36,163 bases of DNA from Prevotella sp. UBA4339 (GTDB lineage: Bacteria; Bacteroidota; Bacteroidia; Bacteroidales; Bacteroidaceae): assembly GCA_002393725.1 (NCBI GenBank), contig DGTJ01000017.1, positions 1-36,163 of the forward strand, written 5' to 3'. Below, piece by piece: positions 15,127 to 22,496 of this stretch. Each line of letters begins with the position of its first letter. Positions within the stretch are counted from its first letter, which is position 1. The notes beneath the pieces are model-generated. The model had not been told where the DNA came from. It worked only from the letters and a program-made list of their open reading frames with translations, and ran no database searches. The position numbers and the translations under genes were made by a program.

Positions 15127-18100
15127 TTATTTTGAAAGTCCAATGAATACTTCTGCCTTGCCATAACGCTGCTGAAGGTTGGCAACGACATTGCGAATCT
15201 CGCGCTCAATCATGCTGTCGAAATCCTGCTGAGTCAGGCCACCGAAGAGGTCTCCCCGCGAACGGCTAAGCGCATCCTCGAAGGCAAGAACCTTCTTGAT
15301 GATGTCGGAGTTTCCCTTGTTCACTAGCGTGAAGGCATCTGCCAAGAGAGACTTGGATTCCTTCGACATAGTAATGTCTTGCTGCATACGTCGCAGTATC
15401 TCCTTTGCCTTGGTGGCCTTGGTACTGCTGCCCATGCGCACATTCATCTTGTGCAGATGCTGGTTGACTGCCTTCTCTGCTTTCTTCTTGTATTCCTCCC
15501 AATGTTCAGGAAGTTCAGCAAGAGGTGCGTCCTGTGGTACAGAGAAACTCTCATACATCTCGCTGGCAGAGATGATACGTCCCTTAGAATCGACAGGACT
15601 CACCTTAACAAAGAGTCCTGACATGCGAGGTGTGCGGACAAGGAAGTAGCAGTTGCCGTCAACAGTTCGAGTGGCACATTCCAAGTTTTCATTGCGATGA
15701 AGAATGTAGTCATAACGCTCAGGGTGCGCCTCCTTGTATTGTTTTAGCTCATAGATATACTTTTCAAGTGGTGACTCTTCGCCATTGACAACAGTATTGA
15801 GGTCGTAGTGGCTTACCTCCTCGTCGATGGTATAGACCTTGCTGTCCTCACCAAAGAGGGTATGGAATGACTGAAGCTTGGTGTATGCCTTCTCTACCAG
15901 CTTGATTTCGGCATCGCCTTCGGCACTTGGCTTAAAGTTATAGACATAGACCTTGTCCTGAGTAGAACCGATGCGGTTGACACGTCCTATACGTTGCATC
16001 AGACGGGTTGAATTCCAGGGCGTATCGTAGTTGAGAATGACATTCGCACGATGCAGATTGATACCCTCGGCAAGCACCTCCGTGGTAACGATGATGTCGA
16101 AATCGTTCTTCTGCTCCTCACCAGGTTTCTTCCCATAGTTGGCATCGAAGTTCTCGCGGATGGTTTGTTCCTGTTCGTCGCGGTTGCCTGCTGTAATCTT
16201 CAATACACGATAGCCCTTGGCTTCTGCCACACGCTTGATGGTGTCAACTGTATCGATAGCCTCAGAGAATACGACCAACTTCTGTGGTATGTTCTTGTCT
16301 TTGTCAAAGAGTACATGCTTCAGATTGTCCTTGAATACATCGAGCTTAGGATCCTCGGTGTTCTTTGCCCAACGGTCGCAAAGTTCAGAGATCAGCTCGT
16401 AGTCGGCACGGAGCAGGTCGATGTATTCGGGCCTCATGTCACTGGTGGTGTACTCCATGTTGCGCTCGTTGTCGTTGCGACCGGCTTCGTTGAGTTTGGT
16501 AATCTTGGCGCGAATATCGTCAAGACACTCCTTATAGCTGACAGGACGCTTGCGCTTCTGTTCCTTTGCCTTGCGGTCGAGTTCTGCATTGACGTTGATT
16601 TGTGGACAGATGAAGATGTTGCCAGATTCCCACATGTCAATCATATTACGGGTGTACTGACGCAAGTTAAGCAGAGACTGGTAGAAAGCTGAAAAACTAC
16701 TCTCTAAGCGCTTCACGAGATTGATTTGCATGATGTTGGCGAGCTGGTCAGCCAGTTTGTCGGCATCGCGCGAACCGCGTGCATCATACTTCCTCTTGTT
16801 CGCCTCGTCAGCAAGGAACTGGATGGCACGATAGCGATAGTAACTGAGGTAACGGTTACTCTGCTGTTTGTATTCCTCAGAAGGAGCAATGATGTCCATC
16901 GTATCGGCAAAGAGGTGCGAGAGTTGGAAGTCCATCTGGTACTCCAGTTCATTAGGTCCTTCAATCTTTGGGAACTTAAGGTGCTGGCGCTCCATGTCAT
17001 CAGCATAATACATCTGAACGTCAGTACGGGTGCGACGAACCATAACATCTGTCAGCACACAATCGCGGATGCGACGAGAGAGCTGCTTTAGGCGTTCCCT
17101 GCGTTCCTCTGGTGTTGAGGGATCGTCAATATCTGGATGGATGATTCTTGAATATTCCGCATTGATTTCTGAGAAGAAGTTTTCCAGATTACCGCTGTTG
17201 GCTTTGGTCAGCGTGGTGTCGGCATGATTGCGCTCGAAGAGATAAATCTGATTCTTCAAGTCATCAGGGCGATTGTTTTGAGGAGTTGCGCTAAGCAGAC
17301 CAATGTAAGGGTAAGCCCCTGTATCGGCACCAATCTGGCTGATGAGATTATCAAGAGCCTCGTACATGTTCGTACCACTATTACGGAACTTATGACTCTC
17401 GTCAATGATGATAAGCCCATAGTTCTCATGCAGGAGTTCACCATCAAAGTCGCCGGAATCACTGTTGTCATCAGCTCCGTCACTATTACCCTCAACATCA
17501 TCAACGAGTTTTCCAATACTTCCTGTAGTGATATAGTCAATGTAATCCTCCATTTTGTCTGTTGCATCCTTATCGAACAACTTGATGGTGTCAACCCATG
17601 CAGATTTTATGGCAGGAGGTGTGATGATAAGCACCTTACGCTCACGTCCGTCATCATCAGGGAACTGGAGGAAGTGCTTGATGACAAGTGAACCGACAAC
17701 AGTCTTGCCAAGACCTACCACATCAGCAAGCAGGAAACCGCCATGCTCCTTCATCGTAGAAAAGCATTGCTTAACGGCATCTATCTGGTAGCTGTATTTA
17801 TCGAAACCGTCAGGCAGATAACTCTCGATGACTTCATCAAGGTTCTTATCTACAAGGTCGCCAAACTTCGTCTGAAGCAGTTTGATGTAAAGCTCGTATG
17901 GGGTGAGTTCATCACTTTGCGGCTCTGGCTCTGGCTCTGGCTTGGGTTTAGGTTGCCCTACAGGTGCGGCCGAGAGAATATGAAGGAACTTGCCATTCCA
18001 AGGCACACTCTGCATCCACTTTTCTTCGAACCATACCTTGTGGCTCTTAGAATTGCTGTATTCTGTGAGTGGAGCCGTCACGATGCTGTTTTGCGTTTCA

Positions 18101-18675
18101 AGATAGTTCAGCTCCGCATTATCTTCGAGTCCTTTTTCTGTAAAATTACTACTGCCTATGATGCCGTCAGCCTCGCCAGGACCGAGAAAGATATAGCACT
18201 TGGCATGGAGGAACTGCTTGTGCAAGGAGTCCTTTTGACCAAAGACGCGTATCTGTATCTGTGAATCATCCTGTTCCATCATGGAGCCTGTTTCCTCTGA
18301 CTGCTTGCTGCGTCCCACAAGACGATCATACTTACGAACATTACAGAAGGTTTGGATAAGTTCTGCGGTTGGGCGATATTCATCGCTCAGCAGATTGATG
18401 TCACGCTGAAGGTAGAAGTCGGGGAAACGTTGCTCGTCATCTTCAGAAATGTGCGTCTGGTACGAACGAAGTTGAGGTTCCTGGCCTATGAGGATGTCCA
18501 AGCGTCCTCCACCTTCAAGAAAAGCCTTCAGCTGGTCATAGACAAGAGCTGTTCCAGGAAGATCCCAGTAGCCCGTAGCTATACAAATATGGTTGTATTT
18601 GCCGCTTCCGATGAATTGCTGCAAGATATCCTTCATCAGGAATTTCTCGCTATTGTCAAGGAGAGTATTATTCAT
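15127..18675 (-). CDS. PLD-nuclease/SNF2-type helicase fusion
   Basis: This 1182-residue protein has a phospholipase-D-like domain at the N-terminus with HAKCYIF and GSSNFTEKGL (about residues 158-185), the HxK...GSxN signature of PLD nucleases. A KPEPEPEPQ linker (about 245) leads to a superfamily 2 helicase: Walker A ADVVGLGKT (about 322), DESH box IIIDESHKFRN (about 422), SATP motif LLSATPQNN (about 460), and a C-terminal helicase half with VVFSEAIDT (about 800), TTEVLAEGINL and QRIGRVNRIG (about 895). It resembles HepA/SNF2 translocases fused to a nuclease. With the downstream methylase it forms a restriction-like pair reminiscent of DISARM parts (PLD, SNF2 helicase, methylase) or a split type ISP enzyme. 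Confidence 0.85.
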   Translation of the reverse strand: MNNTLLDNSEKFLMKDILQQFIGSGKYNHICIATGYWDLPGTALVYDQLKAFLEGGGRLDILIGQEPQLRSYQTHISEDDEQRFPDFYLQRDINLLSDEYRPTAELIQTFCNVRKYDRLVGRSKQSEETGSMMEQDDSQIQIRVFGQKDSLHKQFLHAKCYIFLGPGEADGIIGSSNFTEKGLEDNAELNYLETQNSIVTAPLTEYSNSKSHKVWFEEKWMQSVPWNGKFLHILSAAPVGQPKPKPEPEPEPQSDELTPYELYIKLLQTKFGDLVDKNLDEVIESYLPDGFDKYSYQIDAVKQCFSTMKEHGGFLLADVVGLGKTVVGSLVIKHFLQFPDDDGRERKVLIITPPAIKSAWVDTIKLFDKDATDKMEDYIDYITTGSIGKLVDDVEGNSDGADDNSDSGDFDGELLHENYGLIIIDESHKFRNSGTNMYEALDNLISQIGADTGAYPYIGLLSATPQNNRPDDLKNQIYLFERNHADTTLTKANSGNLENFFSEINAEYSRIIHPDIDDPSTPEERRERLKQLSRRIRDCVLTDVMVRRTRTDVQMYYADDMERQHLKFPKIEGPNELEYQMDFQLSHLFADTMDIIAPSEEYKQQSNRYLSYYRYRAIQFLADEANKRKYDARGSRDADKLADQLANIMQINLVKRLESSFSAFYQSLLNLRQYTRNMIDMWESGNIFICPQINVNAELDRKAKEQKRKRPVSYKECLDDIRAKITKLNEAGRNDNERNMEYTTSDMRPEYIDLLRADYELISELCDRWAKNTEDPKLDVFKDNLKHVLFDKDKNIPQKLVVFSEAIDTVDTIKRVAEAKGYRVLKITAGNRDEQEQTIRENFDANYGKKPGEEQKNDFDIIVTTEVLAEGINLHRANVILNYDTPWNSTRLMQRIGRVNRIGSTQDKVYVYNFKPSAEGDAEIKLVEKAYTKLQSFHTLFGEDSKVYTIDEEVSHYDLNTVVNGEESPLEKYIYELKQYKEAHPERYDYILHRNENLECATRTVDGNCYFLVRTPRMSGLFVKVSPVDSKGRIISASEMYESFSVPQDAPLAELPEHWEEYKKKAEKAVNQHLHKMNVRMGSSTKATKAKEILRRMQQDITMSKESKSLLADAFTLVNKGNSDIIKKVLAFEDALSRSRGDLFGGLTQQDFDSMIEREIRNVVANLQQRYGKAEVFIGLSK

Positions 18676-19103
18676 TGTTTGGCATCGGTCAGTATCAACA
18701 GTTCTGACTGATACCCAAGAGTCAGAGGGGGTTCTGTAGTTTCAAGTTCCGCTACACGACAAAAAAGAACGAGGGTATCTCCTGCTGCCCGTTCCACTAC
18801 TTAGGCTGTCGGATGCCCTCTCAAAAAGAACGAACAGATTCGATACCCTCAGATGGTATATATACAATGCACCCAAAAGTGTGCGTAAGGGCAGAGTAAG
18901 CCCTCGGCACACTCCGGCTGCGCATAGTTATACACATCCGTAGGCGTCACCTCTGCGTTTGTCTTTGATTGAGAACTTGAGTTTCCGACATTCAAGTAGT
19001 CAAAAACAAAGCGTACAGTGTCGCTTTTCCACCATGTAGTGCACCACCCATCGGCTCTGTCATCCTCAGATGACATCATAGCCGCAACAGGCAGATGCAG
19101 GTG

Positions 19104-19111
19104 CAAAAGTA
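19104..19111 (-). promoter_or_regulatory. Candidate -7 element of the PLD-helicase operon
   Basis: The minus strand reads TACTTTTG, which fits TAnnTTTG. It is about 430 bases upstream of the helicase start, and no closer match of this quality was noticed. Confidence 0.5.
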
Positions 19112-19131
19112 TAAAAAATAAATGAAACAAA

Positions 19132-19165
19132 GTGCTCTTTGAGCAAAAAACTGCAAAAAGAGCAC
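19132..19165 (-). terminator. Hairpin terminator after the endolysin-like gene
   Basis: GTGCTCTTT (19132-19140) and AAAGAGCAC (19157-19165) pair over 9 bp around a 16-base loop, with T-rich sequence following on the minus strand. It lies 34 bases past the stop of the minus-strand peptidase gene and separates it from the promoter of the helicase operon. Confidence 0.55.
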
Positions 19166-19198
19166 AAAAATTAAATAATTGAGGAGCCGGAGATCGGA

Positions 19199-19615
19199 TT
19201 ATTTGTAGTATCCGATGCGGACATAGTGGCGGGGCTTGGCGAATGGGTTCCAGGAAATGTGGAGCCAGCCACGGCCTGTGAGCAGCTGATCAGTGTAGGG
19301 ATAAGACTTGAGGAAATTCACCAGGTTCTGGAATTTCGCCGGGTCTACAGGACGGATGTCGGCAGTCTGTCCAAGGAGGTGCTGCGACCTGGCGACACCG
19401 CCCACTAAGCGGTTCACCCTCTCACACCGGAAGCCCGAGTTGATGATGATCGGCCCTGCAATCGCCCGGGCAGGTTCCAGCAGGAAGTGACAGCCGTAAG
19501 CCATGTTCACCACGTACTGTAGCGCAGGCTTGTTGTCTGGGTACTTGCCGGTGTTCAGAAATTCATCGAGTTTAAAGTGCTCTGAGAGTTTGATGTCATT
19601 GACTGTTGTTTCCAT
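19199..19615 (-). CDS. Peptidase M15-type endolysin-like protein
   Basis: 138 residues, start METTVNDIKLSEHFKLDEFL, then ARAIAGPIIINSGFRCERVNRLV, GVARSQHLLGQTADIRPVD and LLTGRGWLHISW. These are the zinc-ligand segments of the M15A (VanY/Peptidase_M15_3) D-Ala peptidase family (SQHLLGQTADI and LHIS supply His/Asp ligands). Such short proteins without a signal peptide are phage-type endolysins cutting the peptide stems of peptidoglycan. The ATG at 19615 lies inside the end of the upstream holin-like gene (20-base overlap), so the two are translationally linked. No phage structural genes remain nearby. Confidence 0.85.
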   Translation of the reverse strand: METTVNDIKLSEHFKLDEFLNTGKYPDNKPALQYVVNMAYGCHFLLEPARAIAGPIIINSGFRCERVNRLVGGVARSQHLLGQTADIRPVDPAKFQNLVNFLKSYPYTDQLLTGRGWLHISWNPFAKPRHYVRIGYYK

Positions 19616-19820
19616 GGTAATGCTTTTTAATGATTCTGATATACTGGTCGAGTCCGAAGATAGATCCTGCCAGCAGGAACGACTGGGCCACATAGTATAG
19701 CAACCCGCCTGCGACATCGTCTATCTGGATCACTTGATAGCCCACAAGGGCGATGCTGCTCACGATGAGCAGCACCGCACAGGCGTACTGAGAGATTTTG
19801 AAGCCTTTTCCGTTTTCCAT
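19596..19820 (-). CDS. Small two-helix membrane protein, holin-like
   Basis: 74 residues with two hydrophobic segments (ISQYACAVLLIVSSIALVGY and VAGGLLYYVAQSFLLAGSIF) joined by a short DD-containing turn, then a basic tail (IRIIKKHYHG). Size, topology and a 20-base overlap with a following M15 endolysin are those of a phage holin. A membrane protein of another kind in a degenerate mobile element cannot be excluded, since no family name is certain. Confidence 0.6.
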   Translation of the reverse strand: MENGKGFKISQYACAVLLIVSSIALVGYQVIQIDDVAGGLLYYVAQSFLLAGSIFGLDQYIRIIKKHYHGNNSQ

Positions 19821-19836
19821 GGTTTTCGTAAGATTT

Positions 19837-20128
19837 TTACATCATCGTTGCTCCGCCAGCTGCACCGAGGAGCAGGCTGACACCCTTCTTCTCCTGTATT
19901 GTATGGTGGGTCAATATAAATGCAATCCACTCTTCCCTCGTATTCGGGGAAGAGGGCTTTCAGAGCTTCGAGATTATCGCCGTGAATAATCTTGTTGCCG
20001 CTGTCAGTCATAGATGTGTCGGTCTCATCATCCGCACGGAAACCATACTTATGTTCCAGTACACGGAAGGGAACTTCCTGATGGTGGTTTACGACCTTGT
20101 CTTTTCCTATCCAGTCGAGTGTAGGCAT
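19837..20128 (-). pseudogene. Type III restriction methylase (Mod) 5' fragment joined to the 3' end of another gene
   Basis: From the ATG at 20128 about 78 residues match the N-terminus of type III methylation subunits: MPTLDWIGKDKVVNHHQEVP, FRVLEHKYGF, KIIHGDNLEALKALFPEY and the catalytic CIYIDPPYNTG. The family is normally 600 residues or more, but here the frame runs out of homology at about 19890. Exactly there a different frame reads EKKGVSLLLGAAGGATMM and a stop at 19837, which looks like the natural C-terminus of another small protein. The likely history is a deletion that joined two genes. The catalytic motif survives, but a target-recognition part is absent, so it should be inactive. 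No res gene is present. Confidence 0.8.
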
Positions 20129-20508
20129 AACAGTTCTTGTACGTTATGCGCTCTGAATCTGTGCGTTCATAGCAACAAGGCATCGCATTAAGCACCTCAA
20201 GTATTAGGAAAAGAAAACGCAGAACGCGGACGCTTACGGCTTCTATCTCCCATCCTTAGGTGCTTGGCGAGACCTTGTAAAGTGGAGATACTGCCAAACG
20301 CCCGCGCCTATTGCGCAGACGTTCGCGTATCTATCTTTCACTTTACATTCTTTCAACCGCCAAGCTTCAAGGATGCTTATGAATAAACAGCAGAACGCTT
20401 GTTATTATTACCAACTAAAGTCGCACCGCCACCCTGCACTCAGGGGAGTCGGCCTCTGTAGGCCTGCGCCGTCTACGGCACTCTCGGCGATACTTGCCTG
20501 CAAAAGTA
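20129..20508 (-). ncRNA. Candidate structured RNA or leader ahead of the mod fragment
   Basis: The stretch has no gene. A minus-strand -7 element (TACTTTTG, 20501-20508) could start a transcript running 370 bases to the mod ATG. It contains a nested palindrome: CATCCTTAGGTGCTTGGCG (20251-20269) against CGCCAAGCTTCAAGGATG (20358-20375), inside it GTAAAGTG/CACTTTAC (about 20277-20284 and 20338-20345), and an inner hairpin AACGCCCGCGC/GCGCAGACGTT. AGGTGCTT can pair instead with AAGCACCT at about 20190, so two folds compete. Two GC hairpins (GCCGT/ACGGC and GGCC/GGCC) sit near the 5' end. Whether it is an independent RNA is not known. Confidence 0.5.
20501..20508 (-). promoter_or_regulatory. Candidate -7 element for the structured leader
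   Basis: CAAAAGTA on the plus strand is TACTTTTG on the minus strand and fits TAnnTTTG. A clear -33 box was not seen. It is divergent from the plus-strand promoter at 20603. Confidence 0.45.
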
Positions 20509-20602
20509 CAAAAAAGATATGTAATTCGTCACCTAATTATAAAAAAATGAGGAAAAATGCAGGATAAACGGCCAAGAGGCTTGGAAACTGAGGATTTTTG
20601 TG

Positions 20603-20610
20603 TAATTTTG
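20603..20610 (+). promoter_or_regulatory. -7 element directly before the 519-aa gene
   Basis: TAATTTTG matches TAnnTTTG and ends 5 bases before the ATG at 20616, so the transcript would be leaderless or nearly so. If the true start is the ATG at 20694, the leader would be about 75 nt. Confidence 0.6.
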
Positions 20611-20615
20611 CGGGC

Positions 20616-22175
20616 ATGAAACAGACATTACCCGAACTCATCAAAGAGAATAGAGAACTGCGCCAGATTCTACTGGCACAAGAAGGTGGAATCATGAAAT
20701 ATTGGGCAAAGCATCCGGATGCCAACGGTACAGCCGCACTGTTCGCTGACTATCAGAACCATTGCGTGGATATGTTTTTCGAGAAGAACAAATGGGACAT
20801 GCGAAAAGTATGGTCGGGCGATGAAATGAGGCGTGCGGCACTTGGCGACATGGAGCACCTGTGGAGAGAGGAGCGCTATCAGAGGGTGTTGATGTCTCAA
20901 CTGTCAGGGATTGAGCAAGAGACAGCTGAGATGGTGGAACAGTTCATGGAACTATATCTGGATTATGCCTATAAGCAAAACCGGTTTCGCATCTATCCAA
21001 ACGGTATGAGCGACACAGACATATACAGAGAAGTCATAGGAACGTATAGTACAACAGGCCTGGCTTACCAATGCTTGCAACTCATCCTTAGGGAACACCA
21101 TGCCACAGGCGAGTTGGAGAAATCAGAGAATGACTTATGGACGGAGTTCCAGATTCGCCAGTGGAGCGATCAGCTTACTCTTGCCCTGTTTGGACGCATG
21201 CGTCAGGCTGTTGCTGATATGCTCGTGGGAAAAACTGACGAACAATGTCGCCAGATGGCCATAGACACCATGGAGCGGCTGAGGGGCTTTTCGCAGATGA
21301 TATATACGGACGAAGTGGTCCGACATTTTCGCGAAAGGAACTATATCGCAGAAGCAGAGCAACGCGAGCGCGACGGCGAATGGTTGCGTGATGTCGCTAA
21401 GCGGGTGGTATTCGAGGAATATTCAAAACATGTAAAGAAGCACTCTATGCGTTTCTATTTCGCTGATTTCGTCAACATTCTGAAAGACATCGGACGCATT
21501 TGGGCGGCCCAATTAAAGGTTCGTGGCATTGATATGCACGAACTGGAGAAAGGAGTATGCTGCATTCTCAATCCAGCAGACAATCCTCATTACTATGTAG
21601 ATAAATACTATACCGACGACTTGCCTGGCGGTTATTGTATCTCCAGGGTTGAACAGGAAGAATCTGTGGAGCCGTGCGACGAGGATGAATGCAATGAAGA
21701 GGTGGAAGACATCTCCAATGACAGCGGCGAGGATGCTAATAATCAAGACTGGAATCTTTTTAAGGATTGGATTCTCAAAGACAAAGTTATTGAAGCCATC
21801 AAGGCTATTCCTGTGGAAAATGTTATCGGTGACGTCAAGAGACATTTTGTTATTCACAAGGTTCTCTTGGAAATTGGCTGGTTGCGACATTCGCAGAGCA
21901 CTCGCTATGTTGGCCTGATGAAATACTGGAAAGTGGTAAATTTCAAGGCCAAGAGTTTTCAAGATGACGACCTTAAGCTATTCAAAAAGATACCGACTGC
22001 TGAATGGGGCAGTCAACTGACACCAGGAAGCGACTTGGGCGAGAACTATCGCAAGTTTGCAGAGACGGTACGCAACACCTTTACAAGAATCATTGATGGA
22101 AAACTCGATGACATCAGAGACTTTTATGTGCCGGGTAAGATAAAGTATAATCAAGTGGTAGCAGATAACAGTTAG
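20616..22175 (+). CDS. Unknown 519-residue protein
   Basis: The protein begins MKQTLPELIKENRELRQIL and is mostly helical and charged, with Trp/Tyr-rich stretches (FRIYPNGMSDTDIY, HSMRFYFADFVNILKDIGRI). A very acidic linker (ESVEPCDEDECNEEVEDISN, about residues 345-365) separates the main part from a C-terminal domain (VIGDVKRHFVIHKVLLEIGW, YVGLMKYWKVVNFKAKSF). There is no signal peptide, membrane segment or nucleotide-binding motif. I do not recognise a family. ATG 20616 follows the promoter very closely; ATG 20694 (MKYWAKHP), with AAGGTGG upstream, is an alternative. Codon use is less GC-rich than in the core genes, consistent with acquired DNA. Confidence 0.7.
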   Translation: MKQTLPELIKENRELRQILLAQEGGIMKYWAKHPDANGTAALFADYQNHCVDMFFEKNKWDMRKVWSGDEMRRAALGDMEHLWREERYQRVLMSQLSGIEQETAEMVEQFMELYLDYAYKQNRFRIYPNGMSDTDIYREVIGTYSTTGLAYQCLQLILREHHATGELEKSENDLWTEFQIRQWSDQLTLALFGRMRQAVADMLVGKTDEQCRQMAIDTMERLRGFSQMIYTDEVVRHFRERNYIAEAEQRERDGEWLRDVAKRVVFEEYSKHVKKHSMRFYFADFVNILKDIGRIWAAQLKVRGIDMHELEKGVCCILNPADNPHYYVDKYYTDDLPGGYCISRVEQEESVEPCDEDECNEEVEDISNDSGEDANNQDWNLFKDWILKDKVIEAIKAIPVENVIGDVKRHFVIHKVLLEIGWLRHSQSTRYVGLMKYWKVVNFKAKSFQDDDLKLFKKIPTAEWGSQLTPGSDLGENYRKFAETVRNTFTRIIDGKLDDIRDFYVPGKIKYNQVVADNS

Positions 22176-22496
22176 GTCTGTTTGCGACCTCCCACATTTC
22201 TTATCCTACATCTCCTACATCTTTTCGTTGACTTTTCCTGCTTATTCCCACATCTCCTACATTATTGAAATTTAGGCAGTTAACTTGTGTCTTGAATCTT
22301 TTGTAGTTCCAAAACAAGTGACTAACTTCGCAGCGGATTTCCATCGGGAAGTTCGCTGCTTCTTCATTATTATAATGGACAGCGCGAGATAACTTGGCAC
22401 AGTACTCCCCGACTACGGCATGATTAACCAAATCGCCCACTCACCCTAAGTGACCGTAGCGTGCAAGAGAGCGGGACACTAATACTCAATAACGTC
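22176..22496. other. Gene-free stretch with iteron-like repeats before the replication genes
   Basis: CYACAT sites occur at 22192, 22206, 22215, 22248 and 22257, two pairs of them exactly 9 bases apart (as TCCTACATC and related 9-mers). The remaining sequence shows a short inverted/rotated GCAGCG...AACTTC motif (22328-22353) and no gene. No TAnnTTTG promoter was noticed here. Confidence 0.5.
22191..22263. repeat. Iteron-like 9-bp repeats
   Basis: Five copies of (C/T)C(C/T)ACAT, arranged as one single copy and two head-to-tail pairs with a 9-base step. They lie about 240 bases before a RepA-like ATPase gene. A binding site for that ATPase or another initiator is conceivable. Confidence 0.5.

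Larger units (their letters stand above)
18676..19198. other. Gene-free stretch: probable structured leader of the PLD-helicase operon
   Basis: No convincing gene was found. A minus-strand promoter at 19104-19111 would give a leader of about 420 nt. It contains several hairpins: GTCATC/GATGAC with a TGAG-type loop (19061-19076), CTTGA/TCAAG (about 18976-18996), a stem AGTGTGC/GCACACT enclosing AGGGC/GCCCT (18878-18913), and a long-range pair GAGGGTATC/GATACCCTC (18771-18779 with 18842-18850). Its motifs are partly shared with the leader at 20129-20508. Confidence 0.5.

Noticed and set aside
17920..17960. GGCTCT hexamer repeats in the helicase linker as a phase-variation tract
   Set aside because: The unit is six bases, so slippage stays in frame and only changes the KPEPEP linker length.
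18849..19130. 93-residue minus-strand open frame
   Set aside because: Its start lies upstream of the likely promoter, it has no recognisable family or ribosome-binding site, and the DNA is better explained by hairpins of a leader.
20129..20508. Retron, group II intron, tmRNA or RNase P RNA
   Set aside because: No reverse transcriptase is nearby, and none of the conserved sequence hallmarks of these RNAs was recognised.
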